In this document: in pieces, positions 16,479-25,169 of the stretch
How the letters are laid out: every line of letters begins with the position of its first letter
How positions within the stretch are numbered: the first letter of the stretch is position 1
Source: Pseudomonas sp. BGr12
Lineage (GTDB): Bacteria; Pseudomonadota; Gammaproteobacteria; Pseudomonadales; Pseudomonadaceae
Length of the DNA stretch: 64,000 bases
Assembly (NCBI RefSeq): GCF_030272895.1
Contig: NZ_JALRNF010000001.1
Coordinates: forward strand, 1-64,000
Direction: 5' to 3'
Notes under the pieces: model-generated
What the model saw: the letters and a program-made list of their open reading frames with translations, nothing else
Databases searched by the model: none
Told to the model about the DNA's origin: nothing
Made by a program: the position numbers and the translations under genes

Positions 16479-17570
16479 ATGAGCAAGACTTTCAGAATCG
16501 CCGCCATCCCCGGTGACGGCATCGGCAACGAAGTGCTTCCCGAAGGTATCCGCGTGGTCGAGGCCGCCGCCCGCAAGCATGGCCTGGACATCAACATCGA
16601 ATACTTCGAGTGGGCCAGCTGCGACTACTACCTGGCCCACGGCAAGATGATGCCCGACGACTGGTTCGAGCAGCTCAAGGACTTCGACGCCCTGTACTTC
16701 GGCGCGGTCGGCTGGCCGGACAAGGTCCCGGACCACATTTCCCTGTGGGGCTCGCTGCTCAAGTTCCGCCGCGACTTCGACCAGTACGTGAACATCCGTC
16801 CGGTGCGCCTGTTCCCCGGCGTACCCTGCCCGCTGGCGAACAAGCAGCCTGGTGACATCGACTTCGTGGTGATCCGCGAGAACACCGAGGGCGAGTACTC
16901 GTCCCTGGGCGGTCGCATGTTCGAAGGCACCGACAACGAGTTCGTCCTGCAGGAATCGGTGTTCACCCGCCGTGGTGTCGACCGCATCCTCAAGTACGCC
17001 TTCGACGTGGCCCAGACCCGCGAGCGCAAGCACGTCACCTCGGCGACCAAGTCCAACGGCATGGCCGTGAGCATGCCCTACTGGGACGAGCGCACCGCCG
17101 CCATGGCGGCCAATTATCCGGAAATCAGCTGGGACAAGCAGCACATTGATATCCTCTGCGCCCGCTTCGTGCTGCAGCCGGAGCGCTTCGACGTGGTAGT
17201 GGCTTCCAACCTGTTCGGCGACATCCTCTCCGACCTGGGCCCTGCTTGCGCCGGCACCATCGGCATCGCGCCGTCGGCCAACCTCAACCCGGAGCGCAAG
17301 TTCCCGTCGCTGTTCGAACCGGTCCACGGTTCGGCCCCGGACATCTACGGCAAGAACATCGCCAACCCGATCGCGATGATCTGGTCCGGCGCGCTGATGC
17401 TCGAGTTCCTCGGCAACGACGGCGCCGACCCACGCTACCGCGCCGCCCACGACGACATCCTCAAGGCCATCGAGCAAGTCATCGCCGCAGGGCAAACCAC
17501 CCGCGACATGGGCGGCCAGCAGTCCACCCAGCAGGTGGGCCAGGCGATCACCGCACTGATCGAAGGTTGA
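16479..17570 (+). CDS. dmlA: D-malate/tartrate dehydrogenase (decarboxylating)
   Basis: This 363-residue NAD-dependent beta-decarboxylating dehydrogenase belongs to the isocitrate/isopropylmalate dehydrogenase superfamily. Motifs are AAIPGDGIGNEVLPEG at the N-terminus, VVIRENTEGEYSSLGGR, the ASNLFGDILSDLG metal-binding Asp cluster and EPVHGSAPDIYGKNIANP. The length and NYPEISWDKQHIDILCARFV fit TtuC/DmlA tartrate dehydrogenases rather than LeuB. It converts D-malate to pyruvate and CO2. Next to cntAB it can finish carnitine breakdown, because (R)-malic semialdehyde from L-carnitine oxidises to (R)-malate, which is D-malate. The ATG at 16479 is preferred over upstream in-frame ATGs in the LysR promoter region. 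Confidence 0.88.
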   Translation: MSKTFRIAAIPGDGIGNEVLPEGIRVVEAAARKHGLDINIEYFEWASCDYYLAHGKMMPDDWFEQLKDFDALYFGAVGWPDKVPDHISLWGSLLKFRRDFDQYVNIRPVRLFPGVPCPLANKQPGDIDFVVIRENTEGEYSSLGGRMFEGTDNEFVLQESVFTRRGVDRILKYAFDVAQTRERKHVTSATKSNGMAVSMPYWDERTAAMAANYPEISWDKQHIDILCARFVLQPERFDVVVASNLFGDILSDLGPACAGTIGIAPSANLNPERKFPSLFEPVHGSAPDIYGKNIANPIAMIWSGALMLEFLGNDGADPRYRAAHDDILKAIEQVIAAGQTTRDMGGQQSTQQVGQAITALIEG

Positions 17571-17574
17571 TAGC

Positions 17575-17615
17575 ACGGGGCCGATTATCAGAATTGTCTG
17601 ACAAATCGGCCCCGT
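17575..17615 (+). terminator. Stem-loop terminator after dmlA
   Basis: ACGGGGCCGATT (17575-17586) pairs perfectly with AATCGGCCCCGT (17604-17615), four bases after the dmlA stop codon. No long T run follows, so it may stall or stabilise rather than be a strong intrinsic terminator. Confidence 0.6.
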
Positions 17616-17651
17616 CCCTCTTGCGAGCGGGTTGGATTGTATGCAAAATCT

Positions 17652-17686
17652 GTTAACCCAAAGATTCACGTTAACCATAAGTTAAC
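17652..17686. promoter_or_regulatory. Triple GTTAAC operator upstream of the BCCT gene
   Basis: Three identical GTTAAC hexamers occur at 17652-17657, 17670-17675 and 17681-17686. The first two are separated by 12 bp (with AGAT in the spacer), the last two by 5 bp. The 12-bp arrangement recurs upstream of cntA (19473) and the 5-bp one upstream of the XRE-PAS gene (23284). It lies 78 bp before the BCCT start codon and is likely the binding site of the locus regulator. Confidence 0.6.
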
Positions 17687-17763
17687 AACCAAGGAAGGAG
17701 CGGTACCGCAACACCCCGGTTTGCCTGCCGGGTATAGATAAGTACGCCAACGTCCAGGAGACG

Positions 17764-19365
17764 ATGATGTCGCACAAGAATAAAAAGATTGATGTGTTTT
17801 TGATCACCGTGAGCCTGATAGCCGTGCTGCTCACCGTGATCGGCCTTGCAGTGTTCCCGGCCCAGGCCGAAAACGCCGCCAACCAGTTGTTCGAACTGTC
17901 CACCCGCACCTTCGGCACCAGTGTCCAGGTCCTGGTGTTCGGCAGCTCCCTGGCCGTGCTGTACCTGGCGTTCAGCAAATACGGCAACATCCGCCTGGGC
18001 AGTGGCAAACCCGAATACGCCACCGCCACCTGGGTGTTCATGTTCATCTGCGCCGGCATGGGTTCCTCGACCCTCTACTGGGGCGTGATGGAATGGGCCT
18101 ACTACTACCAGACCCCGGGCCTGAACATCGCCGCCGCCACCCCCAAGGCGCTCGAGTACAGCGTCGGCTACTCGTTCTTCCACTGGGGCATCAGCGCCTG
18201 GTCGATCTATGCCCTGGCCTCGCTGGCCATGGCCTACCACTTCCATGTGCGCAAGAAGAGCGGCCTGAACCTGGCCTCGATCGTCGAGGCCGTCACCGGC
18301 TTCAAGGCCACCGGCCCGGTCGGCCGTACGGTCGACCTGATCTTCCTGCTGACCATGATGGGCGCCCTGACCGTTTCCCTGGCCCTCACCGCCTCGACCC
18401 TGACCCGCGGCCTGCATGACCTCACCGGCACCCCTGACACCTTCACCGTGCAACTGATGGTGATCGGCGCGGTGGCGATCATGTTCTCGCTCAGCTCCTA
18501 CATCGGCATCGATGGCGGCCTGCAGCGCCTGAGCAAGATGGTCTGCATCGGCGCCCTGGTGTTTGCCGCGGTGGTACTGCTGGTCGGCCCGACCCAGTTC
18601 ACCATCAACAACACCGCCAACTCCATTGGCCTGATGATCCAGAACTACGTGCACATGAGCCTGTTCACCGACCCGGCCGGCGACGGTGCCTTCACCCGCA
18701 ACTGGACGGTGTTCTACTGGCTGTGGTGGGTGTCCTACGCCCCGGGCGTGGCCATGTTCGTGACCCGCGTGTCGCGCGGCCGGCAGATCAAGGAAGTGGT
18801 GTTCGCCCTGCTGATGGGCGGCAGCTTCGGTTGCTGGTTCTTCTTCGGCGCCCTGGAAAGCTACAGCATGCACCAGTTCATCACCGGCGCCGTGGACGTG
18901 CCGAAGATGCTCAGCGAGCAAGGCGGCGAATCGGCGGTGACCCACCTGCTGCTGGCCCTGCCGTGGGGTCAGGTGTTCCTGGGCGTCTACCTGTTCATCA
19001 TGGCGATCTTCTGCGCCTCGCACATGGACGCCGCGGCCTATGCCGTTGCCGCCACCAGCACCCGCAACCTGAGTGAAGGCGACGACCCGACGCCGACCCA
19101 CCGCCTGTTCTGGTGCGTGGTGCTGACCCTGGTGCCGCTGGCCATGCTGTTCGCCAAGGCTTCGCTGTCGACCATGAAAACCGCCGTGGTGCTGACCGCC
19201 ATCCCGTTCATGGTGATCCTGCTGGTGAAGATCTACGGCTTCTTCAAATGGATGGTGCAGGACTACGGCCAGGTGCCGGCCTACAAAATCGAGGAAGAAG
19301 CGGCACGCCTGGCCGGTGAAGAACCGCAACACCAGATACCACGCAGCGCCGCCGCCGTGCACTGA
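17764..19365 (+). CDS. BCCT-family betaine/carnitine/choline transporter
   Basis: This 533-residue secondary transporter has twelve predicted membrane segments and the BCCT signature [20 protein letters not shown] followed by [10 protein letters not shown]. It imports quaternary-ammonium compounds with Na+ or H+. Its place between dmlA and cntA, under the same GTTAAC motif as cntA, points to L-carnitine as substrate. CAGGAGACG provides the ribosome binding site; ATG 17764 and ATG 17767 are both possible. The C-terminal tail is short and lacks the long osmosensing extension of BetP-like proteins, in keeping with a catabolic role. Confidence 0.9.
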   Translation: MMSHKNKKIDVFLITVSLIAVLLTVIGLAVFPAQAENAANQLFELSTRTFGTSVQVLVFGSSLAVLYLAFSKYGNIRLGSGKPEYATATWVFMFICAGMGSSTLYWGVMEWAYYYQTPGLNIAAATPKALEYSVGYSFFHWGISAWSIYALASLAMAYHFHVRKKSGLNLASIVEAVTGFKATGPVGRTVDLIFLLTMMGALTVSLALTASTLTRGLHDLTGTPDTFTVQLMVIGAVAIMFSLSSYIGIDGGLQRLSKMVCIGALVFAAVVLLVGPTQFTINNTANSIGLMIQNYVHMSLFTDPAGDGAFTRNWTVFYWLWWVSYAPGVAMFVTRVSRGRQIKEVVFALLMGGSFGCWFFFGALESYSMHQFITGAVDVPKMLSEQGGESAVTHLLLALPWGQVFLGVYLFIMAIFCASHMDAAAYAVAATSTRNLSEGDDPTPTHRLFWCVVLTLVPLAMLFAKASLSTMKTAVVLTAIPFMVILLVKIYGFFKWMVQDYGQVPAYKIEEEAARLAGEEPQHQIPRSAAAVH

Positions 19366-19372
19366 TGAGACG

Positions 19373-19443
19373 GTAGGAGCGGGCTTGCCCCGCGATGAGG
19401 CCCACCTTGCTGGCCTCATCGCGGCACAAGGCCGCTCCTACAG
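19373..19443. repeat. Inverted REP pair, one arm diverged
   Basis: TAGGAGCGGGCTTGCCCCGC faces GCGGCACAAGGCCGCTCCTA; the second arm differs at several core positions. It lies between the BCCT gene and cntA. Confidence 0.85.
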
Positions 19444-19472
19444 AGAACGCGCCAAATTTTTTTGCCTGATTT

Positions 19473-19496
19473 GTTAACTGATAGATACGCGTTAAC
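19473..19496. promoter_or_regulatory. GTTAAC-N12-GTTAAC operator upstream of cntA
   Basis: GTTAAC at 19473-19478 and 19491-19496 with a 12-bp spacer TGATAGATACGC. The BCCT site has spacer CCAAAGATTCAC; both share AGAT at spacer positions 5-8 and C at positions 10 and 12... the second shared base lies at position 12. It ends 35 bp before the cntA start codon. Confidence 0.6.
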
Positions 19497-19531
19497 CAAT
19501 AAATAAAACCGAGCTTGTGAGAGAACCGATC

Positions 19532-20650
19532 ATGAATGACTTCAAACGCCTGCCCGCCGACTTCTGCGCCAACGCCGACGAGGCGTTCACCATCCCGGCC
19601 AGCTTCTACACCCAGGCCGCGGTGTTCGAGCACGAGAAGGAAGCCATCTTCGCCCGCAGCTGGATCTGTGTCGGTCACCGCAGCGAAGTGGCCGAGAACA
19701 ACGCCTACATCACCCGCGAAGTGATCGGCGAAAGCATCATCGTCGTGCGTGGCCGCGACAGCGTGCTGCGCGCCTTCTACAACGTCTGCCCACACCGTGG
19801 CCACCAGCTGCTCGAAGGCAGCGGCAAGGCCAAGAACGTCATCACTTGCCCGTACCACGCCTGGACCTTCAAGCTCGACGGCGACCTGGCCCACGCCCGT
19901 AACTGCGACAACGTGGTGAACTTCGACAAGGAAAACTCCTCGCTGGTGCAACTGCGCGTCGAAGAGTACGCAGGCTTCATCTTCATCAACATGGACATGG
20001 ATGCCGGCTCCGTCGAAGACCAGCTGCCAGGCCTGCAAAAACGCATGCGCGAAGCCTGCGCGGTGATCGACGACCTGCACCTGGCCGCGCGCTTTGTCAG
20101 CGACACCCCGGCCAACTGGAAGTCGATCGTTGACAACTACCTGGAGTGCTACCACTGCGCGCCGGCCCACCCGGGCTTCTCCGACTCGGTGGACGTCGGC
20201 CAGTACAGCCACAGCACCCACGGCAACTGGACCCTGCAATACGGTCTGGCCAAGCCGTCGGAGCAGTCGTTCAAGTTCGATGAAAGCGTCAAGGACCCCT
20301 CCTTCGCCGGTTTCTGGGCCTGGCCGTGCACCATGTTCAACGTGCCGCCAGGAGCGAACTTCATGACCGTGATCTACGAGTTCCCGGTCGATGCCGAAAC
20401 CACCCTGCAGCACTACGACATCTACTTCCTCAACAAGGACATCACCGAGGAGCAGCAAAAGCTCATCGACTGGTACCGCGAAGTGTTCCGCCCGGAAGAC
20501 CTGCGCCTGGTCGAAAGCGTGCAGAAGGGCCTCAAGTCCCGCGGCTACCGCGGCCAGGGCCGGATCATGGCCGACCGTCAGCGCAGCGGCATGAGCGAGC
20601 ATGGCATCGCCCACTTCCACAACCTGATCGCCGTCGCCCACCTCGACTGA
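19532..20650 (+). CDS. cntA: Carnitine monooxygenase oxygenase subunit (Rieske)
   Basis: This 372-residue Rieske oxygenase cleaves the C-N bond of L-carnitine, giving trimethylamine and malic semialdehyde. The Rieske cluster ligands are C86, H88 (CPHRGH), C106 and H109 (CPYHAW). The mononuclear iron ligands are H208, H213 and D323. The residue bridging neighbouring subunits is Glu205 (NYLECYH), where most Rieske oxygenases have Asp; this Glu is the CntA hallmark. Length and residue numbering align exactly with characterised Acinetobacter CntA as I recall it. It is followed by an aldehyde dehydrogenase gene and cntB. The ATG at 19532 is preferred to a GTG at 19517. A close homologue acting on another quaternary amine is possible but less likely. 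Confidence 0.92.
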   Translation: MNDFKRLPADFCANADEAFTIPASFYTQAAVFEHEKEAIFARSWICVGHRSEVAENNAYITREVIGESIIVVRGRDSVLRAFYNVCPHRGHQLLEGSGKAKNVITCPYHAWTFKLDGDLAHARNCDNVVNFDKENSSLVQLRVEEYAGFIFINMDMDAGSVEDQLPGLQKRMREACAVIDDLHLAARFVSDTPANWKSIVDNYLECYHCAPAHPGFSDSVDVGQYSHSTHGNWTLQYGLAKPSEQSFKFDESVKDPSFAGFWAWPCTMFNVPPGANFMTVIYEFPVDAETTLQHYDIYFLNKDITEEQQKLIDWYREVFRPEDLRLVESVQKGLKSRGYRGQGRIMADRQRSGMSEHGIAHFHNLIAVAHLD

Positions 20651-20701
20651 TAACCCCCGCCGCAGGCCCTCATGCCTGCGGCGGTCTTCGGAGTGCCTTG
20701 C

Positions 20702-22150
20702 ATGCAACTCAATGACAACACCCTGCTGCGCCAGCAAGCCTACATCGATGGGCGCTGGTGCGATGCCGACGACGGTCGCAGCCTGGCGGTGAGCGACCCG
20801 GCCAACGGCACGCTGCTGGGCCATGTGCCCTTGATGGGCGGCGCCGAAGCCGAGCGCGCCATCGAAGCCGCCGAAGCGGCCCTGGCCGACTGGCGCGGGC
20901 GTACCGCCAAGGACCGCGCGCAAGTCCTGCGCCGCTGGTTCGAACTGCTGCTCGAACACGAGCAGGACCTGGCCCGCCTGATGACCTTCGAACAGGGCAA
21001 GCCGCTGCACGAAGCCCTGGGCGAAATCCGCTATGCCGCCTCCTTCGTCGAGTGGTTCGCCGAGGAAGGCAAGCGCGTCTACGGCGATGTGATCCCAAGC
21101 CCGGCCAACGACAAGCGCCTGCTGGTGATCAAGCAAGGCATCGGCGTGTGCACCGCGATCACCCCGTGGAACTTCCCGGCGGCGATGATCACCCGCAAGG
21201 TCGCCCCGGCGTTGGCCGCAGGCTGCACCATGGTGGTCAAGCCGGCCAACGAAACCCCCTTCTGCGCCCTGGCCCTGGCTGAGCTTGCCGAACGTGCCGG
21301 CGTACCGGCCGGCGTGTTCAGCGTGGTCACCGGCGATGCGCCGGCCATCGGCGCGGTCTTCACCAGCCACCCGTCGGTGCGCAAGTTGAGCTTCACCGGC
21401 TCCACCCCGGTGGGCCGCCTGCTCATGGGCCAGTGCGCCAGCACCATCAAGAAGGTCAGCCTGGAACTGGGCGGCAACGCGCCGTTCATTGTCTTCGCCG
21501 ATGCCGACATCGATGCCGCCGTGGAAGGCGCGCTGATCGCCAAGTACCGCAACGCCGGCCAGACCTGCGTGTGCGTCAACCGCTTCTACATCCATGACAG
21601 CGTCTACGCGCAGTTCAGCGAACGCTTCGTCGAGCGCGTGCGCGAGCTTGGCGTCGGTCACGGCAGCGAACAAGGCACGCAGATCGGCCCGCTGATCACC
21701 GACAAGGCGGTGGCCAAGGTCCGCAGCCTGATCGACGACGCCGTGGGCAAAGGCGCCGAACTGGTGCTGGGCGGCCAGGCCCACGCCCTGGGCGGCAACT
21801 TCTTCGAGCCGACCGTGCTGGCCAATGTCGGCCCGGGCATGGACCTGCTGGACGAAGAAATCTTCGGCCCGGTGGCGGCGCTGGTGCGCTTCAGCCGCGA
21901 CGAAGAAGTCATCGCCCTGGCCAACGCCACCCAGTACGGCCTGGCGGCCTACTTCTACAGCCGCGATATCGCCCGGGTGTTCAAGGTCGCCGAGCAGCTG
22001 GAGTACGGCATGGTCGGCATCAACACCGGGCTGATCTCCAACGAGGTCGCGCCGTTCGGTGGCATCAAGCAATCGGGCCTGGGCCGTGAAGGCTCCAAGT
22101 ACGGCATCGAGGATTATCTGGAAATCAAATACCTGTGCCTCGCCGTCTGA
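20702..22150 (+). CDS. NAD(P)-dependent aldehyde dehydrogenase, probable malic semialdehyde dehydrogenase
   Basis: This 482-residue ALDH is closest in layout to succinate-semialdehyde dehydrogenase (GabD). Motifs are TPWNFPAAMITRKVAPALAA, FTGSTPVGRLL, ELGGNAPFIVF with the catalytic Glu, and NAGQTCVCVNRFY with the catalytic Cys. EIFGPVAALVRF follows. It sits between cntA and cntB, so its natural job is to oxidise the (R)-malic semialdehyde released from carnitine to D-malate. That specificity is inferred from context. The ATG at 20702 (MQLNDN) follows GGAGTG; an in-frame ATG 30 nt earlier is less likely. Confidence 0.88.
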   Translation: MQLNDNTLLRQQAYIDGRWCDADDGRSLAVSDPANGTLLGHVPLMGGAEAERAIEAAEAALADWRGRTAKDRAQVLRRWFELLLEHEQDLARLMTFEQGKPLHEALGEIRYAASFVEWFAEEGKRVYGDVIPSPANDKRLLVIKQGIGVCTAITPWNFPAAMITRKVAPALAAGCTMVVKPANETPFCALALAELAERAGVPAGVFSVVTGDAPAIGAVFTSHPSVRKLSFTGSTPVGRLLMGQCASTIKKVSLELGGNAPFIVFADADIDAAVEGALIAKYRNAGQTCVCVNRFYIHDSVYAQFSERFVERVRELGVGHGSEQGTQIGPLITDKAVAKVRSLIDDAVGKGAELVLGGQAHALGGNFFEPTVLANVGPGMDLLDEEIFGPVAALVRFSRDEEVIALANATQYGLAAYFYSRDIARVFKVAEQLEYGMVGINTGLISNEVAPFGGIKQSGLGREGSKYGIEDYLEIKYLCLAV

Positions 22151-22212
22151 TCGAGCGCCAGGTTCCGGGACGCGGCAGGGCCTGCCGCGCGCCCTTGCAG
22201 TCGAGGTGAAAC

Positions 22213-23184
22213 ATGGCCAACAAATATGAAATGTTCAACGTCCGCGTCACCGACGTGCAACAGGCCACGCCGCTGATCAAGCGCTTTACCCTGGCCCGCG
22301 AAGATGGCGCCGCGATGCCCGCCTTCACCGGCGGCAGCCACGTCATCGTGCAGATGCAGGGCGCCGACGGCAGCCAGTTCAGCAACGCCTACTCGCTGAT
22401 GAGCGACCCGCGTGATACCCGCAGCTACCAGATCGGCGTGCGCCTGGAAGAGCAGTCCAAGGGCGGCTCGGCGTTCATGCACCAGCAAGTGGACGTGGGC
22501 ACGCAACTGACCATCTCGACGCCGAACAACCTGTTCGCCCTGGACCCCAGCGCCGGTCGCCATGTGCTGATCGCCGGCGGCATCGGCATCACCCCGTTCA
22601 TGGCCCAGCTGCACGAGCTTGAAGGCGGCAGCGCCGACTACGAGCTGCACTATGCCTTCCGCGCCCCGGAGCACGGTGCGTTCCAGGATCAACTGGAAAG
22701 CGGCCCGCATGCCGGCAACACCCGTTTCTACATCGACAGCCTCGACCGCAAGCTCGACCTGGCCGCCCTCTGCGCCGGCCTGGCTGACGATGCCCACCTG
22801 TATGTCTGCGGTCCCAAGCCGCTGATCGACGCGGTGATCGCCACCGCCGCCCAGGCCGGTATCGCCGAGCAGCGCGTGCACTGGGAACAGTTCGCCGCCG
22901 CCCCGGTGACCGGCGCTGCGTTCACCGTGGTCCTGGCGCGCTCCGGCACCGAGCTGCAGGTGGAAGAAGGCATGACCATCCTCCAGGCCATCGAGAAGTC
23001 CAAGGCCGCCAAGGTCGAATGCCTGTGCCGCGAAGGCGTGTGCGGCACCTGCGAGACGGCGATTCTCGAAGGCGAGGCCGAGCACTTCGACCAGTACCTG
23101 AGCGATGACGAGAAAGCCGCGCAGCAGAGCATGATGCTCTGTGTATCGCGGGCGCGTTCGGCGCGCCTGGTGCTGGACCTGTAG
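22213..23184 (+). CDS. cntB: Carnitine monooxygenase reductase subunit
   Basis: This 323-residue reductase has an N-terminal flavin-binding ferredoxin-reductase domain (NAYSLMSDPRD at about 58-68), an NAD-binding domain (LIAGGIGITPFMAQL, YVCGPKPLIDAV) and a C-terminal plant-type [2Fe-2S] domain. The iron-sulfur ligands follow C-x4-C-x2-C in CREGVCGTC, with a last Cys in MMLCVSRA. This domain order (FMN-NAD-2Fe2S) is that of the phthalate-dioxygenase-reductase/VanB group to which CntB belongs. It passes electrons from NAD(P)H to CntA. A GAGGTGAAAC site precedes the ATG. Confidence 0.9.
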   Translation: MANKYEMFNVRVTDVQQATPLIKRFTLAREDGAAMPAFTGGSHVIVQMQGADGSQFSNAYSLMSDPRDTRSYQIGVRLEEQSKGGSAFMHQQVDVGTQLTISTPNNLFALDPSAGRHVLIAGGIGITPFMAQLHELEGGSADYELHYAFRAPEHGAFQDQLESGPHAGNTRFYIDSLDRKLDLAALCAGLADDAHLYVCGPKPLIDAVIATAAQAGIAEQRVHWEQFAAAPVTGAAFTVVLARSGTELQVEEGMTILQAIEKSKAAKVECLCREGVCGTCETAILEGEAEHFDQYLSDDEKAAQQSMMLCVSRARSARLVLDL

Positions 23185-23186
23185 CT

Positions 23187-23259
23187 TGTGGGAGCGGGCT
23201 TGCCCCGCGATGCGATGTGGCTGACTGCATGCAATCGCGGGGCAAGCCCGCTCCTACAG
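23187..23259. repeat. Inverted REP pair after cntB
   Basis: TGTGGGAGCGGGCTTGCCCC faces GGGGCAAGCCCGCTCCTACA immediately behind the cntB stop codon, separating it from the XRE-PAS regulator gene. Confidence 0.92.
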
Positions 23260-23283
23260 GGGTTGACCGCGATGACATTGATC

Positions 23284-23300
23284 GTCAACCCAAAGTTAAC
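23284..23300. promoter_or_regulatory. GTCAAC-N5-GTTAAC operator upstream of the XRE-PAS gene
   Basis: GTCAAC at 23284-23289 and GTTAAC at 23295-23300 with 5-bp spacing, matching the second and third hexamers of the BCCT site (GTTAAC-N5-GTTAAC). It lies about 50 bp before the regulator's ATG and suggests autoregulation. Confidence 0.5.
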
Positions 23301-23350
23301 GGGTTATGTATACTGGCAGGCTCTTGGCCCCGATCAGGACACCCTGCCCC

Positions 23351-24436
23351 ATGACCGAAAACAGTTTCGCCTTTCGCCTCAAGGAACTGCTCGAGCATCA
23401 CAAGCTGACCCTGCAAGCCGTCGGCACGGCCTTGGGGATCTCGCGCACGGCCGTGCACAAATGGACCCGGGGCGGCGAGATCGACTACGACAACCTGCGC
23501 AAGCTGGCCGAGTTCCTCAAGGTCAACTGGATCTGGTTGCGCTACGGCGAAGAGGCGCTGCAGAACGTCCAGCAGCACCAGGTGGTCGAACTGCCGATGA
23601 CCGACCTGCGCCGGCGCTACACCGCCGAGATCATGGAAAGCGAAACGCGCATGAAGCTGGCCCAGGAAGGCGCGCGCATCGTCACCTGGGAATGGAACCT
23701 GATCAGCGACGAGGTCACCTACTCGCCCAACGTCGAGCAGGTCTACGGCTGGCCGGTGGCCCGCAACGAAGACTTCTGGGTGCACCTGCCCGAAGAAGAC
23801 GTCAAGCACATGCAGCAGCTGTACGCCCAGGCCATCGCCTCAGGCACCGGTTGCGAATGCGACTTTCGCATCACCCGCCCCGATGGCCAGCAGCGCTGGA
23901 TCGCCTCGCGCGCCACGGTGGTGCGCGACAGCGTCGGGCGGCCGGTGAAGATGGTCGGCATCAGCATGGACAACACCGAGCGCATGGTCGCCGAAGCCGA
24001 GCTGCGCAACAGCGAGGAGCGCTTTCGCGCCATCTTCGAACTGGCCTGGGGTGCCCTGGCCTATATCGACCCCGATGGCAGCTGGCAGCGGGTCAACAGC
24101 AGCCTGTGCGAGCTGCTGGGCTACAGCGCCGAAGAACTGTACGGCATGACCTTCCAGCAACTGACCCATCCCGACGACCTGGGCCCCAACCTGCAGTTGC
24201 TCGACCGCCTGCTGGCGGGGGAAATCGCCCGTTACGAGGTGCAAAAGCGCGTGCGCCACAAGGACGGTCGCTACATCTGGGTTCGTGCCCGCACCGCCCT
24301 GCAGCGCCGCCACGACGGTGAGCCGGAACACCTGATCAGCGTGTTCGAGGACATCGGCGCCGAGCGCTGCGAACATGAGCGCCTGGAAGCGCACATCGCC
24401 GGGCTCGAAGCGCGCCTGGCCCGGCAGAACGCCTAG
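23351..24436 (+). CDS. XRE-type helix-turn-helix regulator with two PAS domains
   Basis: This 361-residue protein has an N-terminal Cro/CI-type helix-turn-helix (residues 5-62, with LQAVGTALGISRTAVHKWTR). Two PAS_3 domains follow, at about 100-215 (ARIVTWEWNLISDEVTYSPN) and about 225-345 (AIFELAWGALAYIDPDGSW). A short coiled tail ends the protein. No kinase or GGDEF output is present, so the HTH is the output and PAS the sensor. This combination is unusual. It follows cntB and shares an upstream GTTAAC motif with cntA and the BCCT gene, making it the best candidate regulator of the carnitine locus. The ligand could be carnitine, trimethylamine or redox state. Confidence 0.85.
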   Translation: MTENSFAFRLKELLEHHKLTLQAVGTALGISRTAVHKWTRGGEIDYDNLRKLAEFLKVNWIWLRYGEEALQNVQQHQVVELPMTDLRRRYTAEIMESETRMKLAQEGARIVTWEWNLISDEVTYSPNVEQVYGWPVARNEDFWVHLPEEDVKHMQQLYAQAIASGTGCECDFRITRPDGQQRWIASRATVVRDSVGRPVKMVGISMDNTERMVAEAELRNSEERFRAIFELAWGALAYIDPDGSWQRVNSSLCELLGYSAEELYGMTFQQLTHPDDLGPNLQLLDRLLAGEIARYEVQKRVRHKDGRYIWVRARTALQRRHDGEPEHLISVFEDIGAERCEHERLEAHIAGLEARLARQNA

Positions 24437-24466
24437 AATCACCTCACCCTTTGCGGAGGAACACGG

Positions 24467-25165
24467 ATGCTTCCGGCAACTTCGACGCGTTCGGACCGGG
24501 CCCTGCAGGTCGAGCGCCTGCGCGGCAAGGTCGGCCTGTACTTCGTCGCCGCCCTGTCGGTGCTGGCCGGCATGACCGACGCCATCGGCTTCATGGCCAC
24601 CGGTGATTTCGTCTCGTTCATGAGCGGCAACACCACCCGCCTGGCGGTGTCGCTGGGCCAGGGTGAACTGGGCCTGGTGCTGCGCATCGGCGCCCTGCTG
24701 CTGGCCTTCGTGGTAGGCAATGCCCTGGGCGTGTTGATCGCCCGCAAGAGTGGCCGCCGGCCCTGGCCGCTGCTGACCATCATTGCCGCCCTGCTGGCCC
24801 TGGCCGGCCTGTTGCCGAGTGCCTGGCAGCTGCCTGCGCTGATCGCGGCGGTTACCGCCATGGGCATGATCAACGTGGTGGTCGAAGAAGTGAACGGCCT
24901 GCCGATCGGCCTGACCTACGTCACCGGCGCCCTGTCGCGTTTCGGCCGCGGCCTTGGCCGGACGCTGCTGGGCGAGCGCCGGCACGGTTGGCGGGTGCAG
25001 CTGATTCCCTGGACCGGGATGTTCGCCGGCGCCATTGCCGGGGTGCTGCTGGAACAGGCCTTCGACCTCGCCGCGCTGCTGTTCAGCGCCCTGCTGGCCC
25101 TGGCGCTGGGGGTGGTCTCGGTGAAGATCCCCCGGCGCTGGCAACTGCGCTACATGCCGCGCTGA
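24467..25165 (+). CDS. DUF1275 (YoaK-type) membrane protein
   Basis: This 232-residue protein has six hydrophobic segments and the DUF1275 signature: LAGMTDAIGFMATGDFVSFM followed by SGNTTRLAV near residues 30-60, and TYVTGALSRFGRGLG later. The family is widespread in bacteria and predicted to be an inner-membrane transporter of unknown substrate. GCGGAGGAACACGG provides a strong ribosome binding site. It lies 30 nt after the XRE-PAS gene on the same strand and may be cotranscribed, but no functional link to carnitine is evident. Confidence 0.85.
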   Translation: MLPATSTRSDRALQVERLRGKVGLYFVAALSVLAGMTDAIGFMATGDFVSFMSGNTTRLAVSLGQGELGLVLRIGALLLAFVVGNALGVLIARKSGRRPWPLLTIIAALLALAGLLPSAWQLPALIAAVTAMGMINVVVEEVNGLPIGLTYVTGALSRFGRGLGRTLLGERRHGWRVQLIPWTGMFAGAIAGVLLEQAFDLAALLFSALLALALGVVSVKIPRRWQLRYMPR

Positions 25166-25169
25166 CGCT

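Noticed and set aside
17671..19419. A 582-codon minus-strand frame opposite the BCCT gene
   Set aside because: It is rich in His, Gln and Gly with no recognisable fold and is fully explained by the BCCT gene's codon usage.
19244..22072. A 942-codon open frame on the minus strand opposite BCCT, cntA and the aldehyde dehydrogenase gene
   Set aside because: It lies antisense to three well-supported genes, has low-complexity His/Val/Gly/Arg-rich sequence and no domain. It is a codon-bias shadow of GC-rich coding DNA.
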